From assembly GCA_903813345.2 (NCBI GenBank), contig CAIIXF020000008.1, positions 6,768,366 to 6,832,365 on the forward strand: a stretch of DNA of 64,000 nucleotides. Direction: 5' to 3'. Each line of letters opens with the position of its first letter. Positions within the stretch are counted from its first letter, which is position 1. Of this stretch, positions 27,401 to 37,028 are shown in pieces. Below the pieces are notes generated by a model that was not told where the DNA came from, did not search any database, and worked only from the letters and a program-made list of their open reading frames with translations. This stretch comes from Owenia fusiformis. Taxonomy: Eukaryota > Annelida > Polychaeta > Sabellida > Oweniidae. The position numbers were made by a program, and so were the translations under genes.

Positions 27401-29224
27401 AACATTAACCGTGAACATAGCTATACCAAGTCACTACCACCTCCCAGCTCAGGAAATACCACCAACAAACCCTTACTCCTAACATCTACTCCTGTGAAAT
27501 CAAGTGAAAATACCAAAGAAACTTTCATAGAAAATGTTCAAACTAAATCAAGCAATTTGTTTGATAACTCATTCGAATCAATTATGAATGATAGTTCGCA
27601 CTCTGATATACCAAATGAAGACATGGACATAGATTATGTGCCAGGCGATATTTCAATAGAAGAGGAAGAGCATGAACATTTACTTGACTTAGAGAATACT
27701 TCTATCAGTGATACCGCGAGAACAGTAGTGCAAGACAGTAAATACATTGTCTTTGACCAAAACCTCGAGCAGCTTTATTCTTTGATACACTGCCCACAAT
27801 GCAGATCAGTACTCGATAGGCTATCAGTGAAAAAGACCTTCACCGGTAGCATGATATCAATCAAAGCAAAATGCCTATATGGGCACGATCTTATCAACTG
27901 GAGTTCACAACCAACTCTGGCAGGCAAGACACCAGCAGGTAATGTCTTAATACCTGCTGCCATTGTCCTCAAGGGGAACACCTTTTCCCACGTTGAGGAG
28001 TTCGCCGATATTCTTGGTCTGAAGTTCATAAGCGACAAGGTATATTATGAAGTACAAAAAAATTACATCACGCCTGCTGTTGAAGCCCTGTGGCACAGTA
28101 AACGGATCAAAATAAAGGAAGAGATCAAAGATCGCATGTCAGTTATAGTCGCAGGTGACGGGCGATTTGATTCGCCTGGCCACAGTGCAAGCAAATGCAC
28201 ATATACTGCAATGGATCAAATTACAAACAACATCATTGATTTTACATCCGTTCACGTGCGGGAAACAACATCATCACAAGCTATGGAAAGATTTGGGTTT
28301 AATAATATCATGACACAGCTACTAGATGAAGCCATTCCAATTACAGATCTGGTGACAGATCGACATTCTGGCATCAAAAAAGACATGAAGGACACATACA
28401 TTCCACAAGGAATTACAATGAACTTTGACGTTCAACACATGTCTAAGAATCTGAAAATCAAGATTGCAAACAAAGCAAAGTATGCCAAGTATCGGGCCTT
28501 GGCACCTTGGATCCGACTTATTACGAACCACCTGTGGTACTGCTCGGCCAATTGTGATGGTGATCCTAAAAAATTACAAGAGATGTTCGACAGTATACTG
28601 TATCATATTACAGACCGACACAGAGATTTCGATCGAGAAGATGACAATGACTACACGATAATCAAAGAATGCAGTCACGATGACATGGCTGAGGAAGAAA
28701 GGAATGGTATTGATTGGCTACGTAAAGATTCTCCACCCCACGAGGCCCTGAAAGACATAATTCGCTCGCGGACATTTTACAATGACTTGCCCTATTTGGT
28801 GAAATTTCTGCATACTTCGAACCTGGAGTCCTATCACGCTCTACTGAACAAATATGCACCTAAGCGGGAAAACTTTGACATGCCCCAGTACGTTTGTAGA
28901 ACACAACTTGCAGCTTTAGATCACAATCACAACACGAACCGAAGACAAGCAGTCGTTGTTCGTGAACGGCCTGGGACTGGCCAGGCCGGAACGGCAAGGT
29001 TCAGCCAGGCCTATACCAAGGCAACGTCAAGGTATGTTGCGAAACCCGTCAAAGTTGCCAAAACATACGCTTATATGGACGACCTCCTATTGGATATCGT
29101 AACACGCAAAATGACAGGTGTCATCGATCAGGTGGAAACACGCAAGCAAGCTCGATTGGGACCTGCTGGTGTAACAAAGGCGGACACTATTCAAGCCCAT
29201 CGGAGGCGATCTGATATGAACTGA
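24497..29224 (+). CDS. THAP-domain DDE transposase (Kolobok type), three exons
   Basis: Predicted exons are 24497-24916 (donor GTAAGT), 25951-26055 (acceptor after TTTTTAG, donor GTATGT) and 27326-29224 (acceptor after TTCAG). Both introns are phase 0, giving 807 aa. I chose the ATG at 24497 because it begins the THAP fold: C4, C9, C65 and H68 supply the C2CH zinc site, W37 is present, and AVPILY (102-107) is the closing AVPTIF-like box. A basic linker (exon 2) and an acidic Ser-rich stretch follow, then a Cys/His knuckle near 331-370 (CPQC...C...GH). The DDE core follows: D453 in GDGRFDSPG, D520 in TDRH and E676 in NLESYHALL-KYAPKR. These assignments are by motif recognition. An AATAAA lies at 29308. 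It would bind the element's ends and catalyse cut-and-paste transposition in the nucleus. There is no internal stop, so it may be functional. A domesticated host gene is unlikely because intact TIRs and a TSD enclose it. Confidence 0.85.
25147..25274. repeat. 64-bp tandem duplication in transposase intron 1
   Basis: Two adjacent 64-bp units (25147-25210 and 25211-25274) begin with TGGCTTTATA and end with CTATATACGTGACC. Each contains ACACGCGCGG. A further diverged repeat pair follows in the same intron: about 25318-25430 resembles 25560-25670 ('gcagtc..aatccactttt' and 'gatttctaaat'). Confidence 0.85.
26503..26768. mobile_element. MITE in transposase intron 2
   Basis: This 266-bp element has inverted, imperfect termini: GGGGCGTAGCCAG at the left, and at the right the complement of ATAGGCGTAGCGAG. 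G-rich and facing C-rich tracts lie just inside. It is related in style, but not identical, to the CAGGCCCGTAGCC family at 7560 and 29976. It lies within the second intron of the transposase gene, so it need not affect the protein. Confidence 0.65.
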
Positions 29225-29683
29225 TTTTATAAAGGTTGGTACACAATTCAAGGTTTCATAAAATATGCAGAACTAATTGTCAATATTCGTTTGGTCTACC
29301 TTGAACCAATAAATAGAATTTTTGAAAATCGTACCGTGTTTTCTACATGTGGCCAATATTTTTAATGCACGTTTTTCATTTTTTAATTACCTCTTAAATT
29401 GTCGATTGCTGGAGAGGAATAATTAAAAGCGTTTAAGCATAACAATTAACAAAGTTTATTATGCAGGAACATGTAAACATGAGTGAGCTAAAGTGTAAAA
29501 ATGATAAACATGGAAACCCTAAAACTTCATGAAACATTCCTACGATAAAATGTAAATGATATTTTTTTCTTTAAACATAAAATAAATCTTAAATTTTCGC
29601 AGGATTTGATACATTGTTTAAGCAATAAAAATATTACAGTCATTCTATATTTTTAGTCAACACTTTTTAGAGTCTTGACTGTT

Positions 29684-31061
29684 TCACTCATCATCCTGGT
29701 TCTGGCTTGTCATTTCTTCGATTTCTTGATAACCTTCATAGTGTCCATTGCTTTCAGGAAACTCCTTTCGGATGCGGTTAATGACGCAGGCTGGCAAACG
29801 CACTCGGTTACCTCGTCCTAGGCGATGCCCCATCATGGCCCACGTGACAAACTGACGATACGCAGCTAGTCTATACTGCCTTGAATAAATATGAAACAAT
29901 GTCATGACAATATATTGTACACGAAGGAGAACGATTTAACAGACTAAGAGCAAAAATGCTGTGCATTAATATGTGCAGGCCCGTAGCCAGGGGGGGGTTC
30001 GCAGGGTTCGGGCGAACCCCCCCCCTGGCCAAAAGTTCTTTCAAAATCATGCAGTTTTTGACCATTTTGAGCACTTCTCAAGTGATTTTAGCCTAATTTG
30101 GGCCTAAATTGTCAAATGTGAACCCCCCCCTGGAAATTTTTGAAAATTGAACCCCCCCTTGGCAAATCCTGGCTACGGGCCTGATGTGTATATATCTACC
30201 TTTAATTAGAAACATGCAATGTTTGTGGAATTGATGTAGATACAGTATTATTAACAGTACACTTCCCTCCATAACTTTGGAAACGGAAACCATTCGGGTA
30301 TTGATGATTGATTACATCAGGGTACTCAGGATATATAACTCGAACATTATACTAGTCATACTATATCTAGTAAGCTTTACTGACGTTCACTGTTGATTAA
30401 AATTAATATTAAAGTAACGTTCTTGTTGACGTTGATTTCGAACAAAGTTGCATTATATAGTGTTTATGACCACTCCTGGATATCACCTGGGACTAACATA
30501 CACAGATATCACCCAGTTTGGATTGTCACGTTTCCTGATTACTCTTGTTTTTGTATTTGAGCCTCATAGAAGGATGTTCATAAGTTGTTTCAAAAAAGAA
30601 TGTGTGATTAATTGATAAAAATAAATATAATGTACGCGATCGCTAGCCTTATAACGCTCGATAACTTACTTGTTGTTGAGTGTCTTGGGTACCTTCCCCT
30701 TCTTATTCTTGTATATGTGTATCCCCGCAAATGTGACCCGTAAAATGGGCTTTTGAAGAACAATCAAATAAAAATCGTCATGCATTAATATGCAGTCCCC
30801 TCGTTCACTGGGAATTTCTGACAACAATTCCACAAGATATGGTAATGCCACGGTCTTCCTCTCTAGCGGCCATTCTTGGCAACAAATACAATCTTTGGCA
30901 ATAAAATCAGATTGTATTTCGCACTTTTCACACTGACACCAGTCTTTCGACAACATTCTATCTTGTGTGTCTTCTTCCTCAGAGCTAGAAGAATCAAGGC
31001 AAAGTTGTCGCTCTCCTCTCTTTGGATGGAACTGATATCCAAGAACTACACTTTCTGACAT
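29684..31061 (-). CDS. Stand-alone P2X7 'ballast'-like Cys-rich protein, two exons
   Basis: Read on the minus strand, exon 1 is 31061-30670 (donor GTAAGT) and exon 2 is 29879-29684 (acceptor after TTTATTCAAG). Both are phase 2 and the joined codon is AAG, giving 195 aa. The N-terminus is acidic (SSSSEEED at 24-31). The core has WCQCEKC (41-47), CICC (58-61), CILMHDDF (90-97) and a hydrophobic VLQKPILRVTFAG. Exon 2 supplies YRLAAYRQF (133-141), LGRGNR (151-156), a PACV block and IRKEFP. This order (Cys cluster, Cys-x3-His, AYRxF, LGrGnR, IRxxFP) is that of the cytoplasmic C-terminal ballast of vertebrate P2X7, known there to bind zinc and guanine nucleotide. No membrane segment or channel is present, so this is the domain alone. 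It lies inside the Kolobok element and converges on the transposase, suggesting transposon cargo. A possible poly(A) signal (TTTATT on plus) is at 29455-29460. Its role is unknown. Confidence 0.8.
29976..30183. mobile_element. MITE with CAGGCCCGTAGCCAGG termini, copy 2
   Basis: Near-identical to the element at 7560-7766, 208 bp long. It is flanked by ATGTG on both sides (29971-29975 and 30184-30188), a plausible 5-bp target-site duplication. It sits in the single intron of the ballast-like gene, so it entered after that gene was already part of the transposon, or travelled with it. Confidence 0.9.
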
Positions 31062-31196
31062 TTCTATTTATGTTTCCCCCGGAAGTAAGTAGAACGGTCT
31101 GAACGAAACATCTTAAAAATTCCAAGAAATTCAAAATTGCTTCACCCGGGCCGCCAGCTGCACTTCTTACCTTGGTCAATAAAATATTCTACAGTA

Positions 31197-31328
31197 TATC
31201 CGGGGAGGGACTGGTCAAATTTTTGTACAGGGGATGCCACTGACATTTCTTCAAAATGGGACCCACATCTTTCGGCAAAAAGTGACCCACTTCAGTGGCA
31301 GTGCCCCCCCCCCCCGGAGTATATCTAG
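31197..31328. mobile_element. Small MITE upstream of the ballast-like gene
   Basis: About 130 bp with imperfect inverted ends: TATCCGGGGAGGG at the left, and at the right the complement of ATACTCCGGGGGGG. It lies 135 bp upstream of the ATG of the minus-strand gene, in its presumed 5' region. The small frames here (31137-31371, both strands) are the MITE read through. Confidence 0.6.
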
Positions 31329-32339
31329 TATAATCGTGACACGCGCGTGAAAATAAAAATCTAACCATCACAGTTCCACGTTTAGATCTCTATAGATCAA
31401 GTTCCCGCTTCAATTAGGTCTCACGTTTATAAAAAATACTAAGTTTTATCGTGACTTAGAATGGTATATTGCACTTTTATTCATTGACTTTTTATTATTG
31501 TTTTTAGCCGAGATTAGCATTTAATGTATACACGTATTATTTAGACTTGAGGATTCCTCATGATTTTAATTTTTAAACACGTTTAAGTTAATTTGTCATT
31601 GGCATTGATTAGGCCTATTGATTTTGTTTTATTTTCTTTAAATCTGCACCTATTCGTCTAAGAGTAGAAGATCGACTGGCCGATTGTCAGTCTTTTTAGT
31701 AGACGCATTTGGAACTACAAATTGGAAATCTACCATTAGTTTAGAAAGCAATTGCGACAGTCAGGCCTATTTTCCGACGGATACCCTATTATTTAATATG
31801 AAACAATTCATTGATGATACTTTTCAAGTAGAATATAATGCGATTACTTTTCAGTCAAAACCAGTTAAATTCCGAATCGCGCAGCCGATATCTCATAAGT
31901 TTGGTGATATTTCTACCTAGCCTATACTATATCACATTGGAGAAAATAAACACAGTAGTTTAAAAACAGGCCGTGCAGGAATTAAATTCGTTCTTTAAAA
32001 ATATATTGAAACAACCTTTCCAAATATATATGGCATCGACATGAAAATGCGGCAACAATATTAAGCGGACATAGTTATAAAATATCAGTAAAATGTGCTC
32101 TATTTCTGTGATTTGAGTATGACGTGATATCAAGCGACACTTCAGGCATCTATTTTAAGGCATCAATGACGTCATTGATACATAACAATGGCGGCATCCG
32201 CTGCGGTCCAGATATGGGTATTTTGAACTTGAATTATACGTTAGTTCAAACACGATATGTCCCATGAGTGAGCTGAAGTGATAGATGATGGTTATAAGTA
32301 GTCAGCGTGTAAATTAGAGCATGAAACTTCGCATTCCCT
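31329..32339. other. Right subterminal region of the Kolobok element
   Basis: This holds no recognisable gene; the plus-strand frame at 31684-31920 has no supporting feature. Near 32157-32180 the sequence GGCATCAATGACGTCATTGA repeats, in inverted orientation, a motif near the left end of the transposon (about 24440). It may be part of the transposase binding region. Confidence 0.5.
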
Positions 32340-32352
32340 TTAACTACAAGTA

Positions 32353-33446
32353 CGAGGGGTGATCAATAAGTAATGGACGCTTTTTTACACAGACGTTTTT
32401 CATATACCAATCCCTTTGATTTTCTCACCAGTGATACATCATTCAATAATCTATTAACTCTGATGATTTGAAAGCAAAACATGTAATATATGTTGATATA
32501 TCTGTATTTCCGTGAAGGAGGTATAGGTACCCCGGGACCGACATAACATCACACATTCTGACGCTATTTTAGCTTGTTTAACATGCAATGCAGTTGAATG
32601 CAGGCTGAACAAAACTAACCATGATGGTCAAGAATTACACCATTCTGATATGCCATACTTGATTTTGAATATTTTATCATCAAAAGGTGGTATTCATGCC
32701 ACATTCATTTTACAGGGCCCTCTGTATAGGTTCCATCGAGTGCTAGCTACATGTACACATTTCCTCACCCTCTTAACCCAAGATTGTGAGACAAGGCCGA
32801 ATCCATTCTCTGACATGGAAGCAGGATGCAGTGGCACAGCTTGTTTTGTTTCATCAATGTCATTAAACCTGCTTCCTTTTTCTATAGAAATTAGTAATAC
32901 TAGTATATAAATAAATAAGTCACATGTGGGCAGATCTGGAAAAAATGGTGCATTTGCCAAGGGCTCAGTTGAGGTCCAGGGATATTGTATTCTGAACATT
33001 TTGAGATCTTTGGGCAGGTGCATTGTCCATATGGAGGGTGCTCCTTTCTCTCACCAACTCCTTCTTCCACAATATTTTCTCATATTGACCTGCAAACCCA
33101 AACCATACAACACTTTGACATCACAATACTATACTGTTTATGTGTTACCAGTCAGCAAAATATTTTCAAGCAACACAACACAAATTGCATATCAAAAAAG
33201 TTCAAATCTAACTGAAATATGCCAGACTGGCTAAAAACTAAATATGTGACGTAAATGTCAGTCCCGGGGTACCTGTACCTCCTTCATGTAAATAAGGATA
33301 TATCAACATTCATTACATATTTTGTCTTCAAATCTTCAGAATTGATAGAAAATTGAATGAACTATCACTGGTAAGAAAATCAAAGGGATTCGTTGATAAA
33401 AAGTATCTGTGTAAAAAAGCGTCCATTACTTATTGATCACCCCTCG
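32353..33446. mobile_element. Mariner-like MITE with about 190-bp terminal inverted repeats
   Basis: The ends CGAGGGGTGATCAATAAGTA and, on the complement, the same sequence are flanked by TA (32351-32352 and 33447-33448). Inverted similarity continues, with small differences, to about 32544 on the left and back to 33255 on the right. Both arms contain GGTACCCCGGGAC or its close match. The roughly 710-bp centre has frames on both strands (32650-32910, 32694-33023, 32926-33234) with no transposase motif. The left TA is only 8 bp beyond the TTAA of the Kolobok right end, so the two insertions are nearly adjacent. Confidence 0.85.
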
Positions 33447-33674
33447 TACATATGTTTTATTTCAATCCTTACACCATTCACCAACAAACAACAATTTTAT
33501 CGTCTCTTCTAGCCCCACGTATCTCCGGAAGTAATCCCCTTCTCCATATTCTTTATGGTGTTTAAAACAGAGAAATGGGACACATATACCGACTTATTAC
33601 AATACCAGCTGAATGTTAGGATAAATATCATTTTAAAATTTAAGGGACCACTTCCAATCTATTACAACAATGGG

Positions 33675-35235
33675 TCAGTCAGAGTTTAATTTCCGCAATG
33701 CATGTACTAGTGCTTTCCATCGCTCATCGAGCAGCGCTTCTCCATTGCATTTCTTCTTTGTCCTTGATATCATTTCATTTCTTATTTTAGTAGTTATTTC
33801 ATTCGATTTGACATTTGCTACCTCTTTAAGGTGCTCGGGAAGAGTGCAAAACAGTCTATGTATAATCTTGTCGTCGCATAGCTCGTCTTTTCTATCTTCA
33901 CTACTACAGTCCTTCTTGTGGTATCTACTAGTTTCTATTATCGGTGGTGCGTTGTGCAGCGGTGCATCTAAAACGTCGTTCTTGCCATGTATAGACGTGT
34001 GCTGAACACTACCCTGCTTAGTTCGAATACGAGGCAAGGCATATGCTGATCCGGGTCGAGTTTCGCCTAAAGCATGTAAATCATTCAGCGACTCATAGTT
34101 CGTTGTGATGGTTTTCCGTATCCCTTTATGCCCAAGTGCATTGATGCTAGGAGTAGGATTTTTTAGCTTTATATCTGGCAAGCTCGTTCGCTTCGTAAGT
34201 TTGGGTGAACAAGCTAACTTCGCAGAGTTAAGCTCAGCAGGGGGCTGACGTAGTACACCTAAAAGTGGCAATGATTGCGTTCTAGTCATTTCAGTTTGTT
34301 CCTGTGATCTCACAGTATCGCGAATTTCCTCATTTTGCTGCTCTGTACCATGCTTAGAATCAATAGATTCCTTCACGACTGATGTTTGAGCAAATATGCC
34401 AGCTTTGAGTGGAGGGAAGTGGTCACAATCTCGTCCAAGTTTTTGTTTTTCAGAAGTTTCAATTTGTTCCTCATTTGATTTATCAGTCACAAAGTGAAGC
34501 TTATCATGGTCGAAGACACTGCTGACGAAAAACTGTCGTTGTGCCCAATTTAGTGCGTCTAACTTTTGCCTCTTCTCTTTATCCAGTTGGTCTATGATGG
34601 TATGGAGTTTTCTGTCATGCCTGAAAATAGATTGAGATTGTTTCAGATATCTACGTCAAAAAATGCAAATTTTACACGTGACCTTTTCTATAACATTACG
34701 AACTAATTATCTTGAAAGCCACAGTCGGTCGGAATATGTCATATTCCTCAAATAAGTAAAGAACGTTCCACCGTGTATATGCGATACTGATTTCAGTGAA
34801 GCCCAAATGCTTCTGAACGAATCAGAAATGTATTAATCGTGATTGCCATAATACATCAAAACTTGTGATTTTCTAGTAGTTTTGTGTGTCTCTGGGACTA
34901 TCGATTTAGTTAAAAAAATGTGAGTAGGGCATATTCACCTACAGTCTATAACATATTCCCCTGTGGAATATGACATATTTTTTTGTCGTGTTTACCACAT
35001 TACACTATATATAATTACATAAAACATACAAGAAAATTGTAAAACTGAAGAATACGTTACCGTACCAAGGATTTGTCTTGAGGAAGACGTCTTTTAGATG
35101 AGTTTTAATTGGTATTCTGATAGGAGGGTTAGCGACACCTCTCTCCTCTGATCCCGATAGTTGATCCAGGAAAAACGCTTCATCTGGTATTTCCATTTCT
35201 TCAGGGGTGTTGGCCGGTACGACTGGTGTTTTCAT
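33675..35235 (-). CDS. Unrecognised two-exon gene, 371 aa
   Basis: On the minus strand, exon 1 runs 35235-35066 from ATG. Exon 2 runs 34620-33675, after a good acceptor (CTATTTTCAG). Using the weaker donor TTG|GTACGG makes both exons phase 2 and joins to TGG (Trp). I preferred it to the GTAACG donor 5 bp downstream, which would break the frame. The product is hydrophilic, without signal peptide or membrane segment. Residues about 57-90 look helical (HDRKLHTIIDQLDKEKRQKL). The middle is Ser/Pro-rich and probably disordered (KRTSLPDIKLKNP, TRPGSAYALPRIR). The C-terminus is a basic helix ending at WKALVHALRKL. A TTTATT at about 33456 could be its poly(A) signal on the minus strand. I do not recognise the family. 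The mixed composition and 314-codon open exon argue that it is real. Confidence 0.65.
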
Positions 35236-36213
35236 AGTCTTGGTCAATCTTAGATTTATTTCCTTTTAGATACCGTCTAAATTATTCCTCGAATCCTCTA
35301 CTTTTGCTTGTTTTTTACATGAATTTAGTGGTTGGTAATTGATTATTCTTTAGATTCGTTAGTGTTTCGATGTATTACTTCGCTAGTTACCTTGAATTCA
35401 ACGCAACTTAGAATGATCTTGATGAATTACTAGGATTGTGTCTAATCAAATGCTCTTATCAGTTCCTAAATTTCGAACAATCACACTTGAATTTTTACTG
35501 ATTGAAACTCAGATTGTTTATAGCTGCAATGTCACATTTTGAGTAACAAAGTAGTTGTGTTTAAGTTGACCTCGTTGCTAAAACAATGCAGTTCATAGTC
35601 TTGAGTCATGAATTATTTTGTTAGCCATAAGTTTAAGTGGTGTGATCAACCTAAGTAATTATGCATGAGACGGTATACATAATTCAACCGCTTATATAAT
35701 TGCTGGCATTAATTACAAGTTTACATGAAGTCTGTCGGATAAGTAAATTACCTTCACATTGTCTCAGGTATTCCCTAAATAAAATAAATGTACTTGTATA
35801 TATGTCTTAGCAGCCGAAATATTTAAATTGCTTTAAAGATAAAGTTGACCCAAACAAATAAACAGTCTGATATTATATACGTAATAACAATTAGGTATGA
35901 GTATTCTACACGAGTAGTGTAATATGTCACTGTATTTGCGTAAGTTAAGTTAGCAAAAACATTGACTGAGTTGTGAAACAAGTGTGAAAAAGAGAACATT
36001 TGCAATAACTATGAAACACGGAAACAACTTGTAAAATAAGTATTACTAAGAATTGTTTCTTATGGAGACGAGGCTCTCTTTTAAGAAGTGAAGTCGAACG
36101 AATGCAAAGGTAGTACATGGAATGCAATGACCTTTCTGCAGCGGAGCACATCGGTTCAGCAGATATTATGAATACAATAATGTACATGTCATATATTCAA
36201 CAAATAAAACACA
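35236..36213. other. Upstream region of the minus-strand gene
   Basis: No exon is recognised. A copy of the dispersed motif (CTCTCTTTTAAGAAGTGAAG, then TCGAACGAATGCAAAGG) lies at about 36068-36110, here in the opposite orientation to the copies at 6842 and 23870. Confidence 0.5.
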
Positions 36214-36406
36214 TAGGGGTAGCCGGGAGGGGGTGCGAACATTAGAATAGAAAAATAAGATAAGTGAAGAAAGGAGCTTAGAAATATTTTTTTATTTGAA
36301 ACTTCTCGCTTAATTTTGAAGGAAGTTGCATTAATTTGTGTAAAGTTCAAAATAAATCGTTATGCAACAATCGCACCACCTGACCAAAAGCTGGCTACAC
36401 CCCTAA
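36214..36406. mobile_element. Possible MITE, GGGGTAGCC-type ends
   Basis: About 190 bp. The left end is ATAGGGGTAGCCGGGAGG and the right end is the complement of GTTAGGGGTGTAGCCAG, an imperfect inverted pair. It is similar in style to the G-tract MITEs at 7560, 26503 and 29976. It is non-coding, and the boundaries are approximate. Confidence 0.5.
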
Positions 36407-37028
36407 CACTATAGATTATTGTTTGGGAAGAAGATACAACAATCACAAATCAAGGCAATGTTGGGATAAATACTGATTCCAGTTCATTTATTTGTGAAGT
36501 TTTAAACCCAAAACCAAAAAACTGCATGTTTTACGTTAACTTGTACCCGAACGTGAAGTGTTATCATCCAAATGAATTTATCCCCCCCCACCTCTCAATA
36601 GGGTTTCCAAGCAGGGATCTAAGTTCTGCTGTTTTCTTTATACCATTATATTCAATCGGGCAAGTAAAAACAACGAAGGAGATGGCAAATCCCAAGAATA
36701 TACCAGCCACGTATAAGTTCGTCTTAAAGACGTGTAGTTTAACTTTCCTTTTAAACCCGTCGTAAAGTCGAATAGGTACCCAGAGGACAGTGTCTGGCTA
36801 GTTAAAGATGGCAACATGATAAACATTGCCTATGACAACACTTTCACTTCCATAAACCAAGCAAAAGTGTATGTAGGATGTGCTGCCATCTATATAAACA
36901 GTGTTCAACAAAATCGGTTAGACATGATCTAAAGGGTTACAATGTACAATCGCATATTTCAAATAATGAACTGTTTGTATTTCAACCTAGGATCTGAGGA
37001 TGAGATAGACACAATTGAAATGTGAACA

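Larger units (their letters stand above)
24254..32339 (+). mobile_element. Complete Kolobok-type DNA transposon with two genes
   Basis: The left end (24254) reads AGGGAATGCGAAGTTT. The right end, read on the complement from 32339, begins with the same 16 bases. Both ends abut TTAA (24250-24253 and 32340-32343), the target-site duplication typical of the Kolobok superfamily. The body of 8086 bp carries a THAP/DDE transposase on the plus strand and a convergent P2X7-ballast-like gene on the minus strand. Beyond 16 bp the ends diverge, but both subterminal regions carry 'gacgtcattgatgcc' in inverted orientation (about 24440-24455 and the complement near 32157-32180). piggyBac elements also use TTAA, but their transposase is different. 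Intact genes and a perfect TSD suggest a recent insertion. Confidence 0.85.

Noticed and set aside
28322-28859. Minus-strand and alternate-frame ORFs within 27.7-28.9 kb
   Set aside because: They are shadows of the transposase exon, which alone has recognisable catalytic motifs.
24254-32339. piggyBac origin for the TTAA-flanked element
   Set aside because: piggyBac also duplicates TTAA, but the encoded enzyme has an N-terminal THAP domain and GDG/TDRH/LESYH motifs, which do not fit piggyBac; the termini begin AGGG rather than CCYT.
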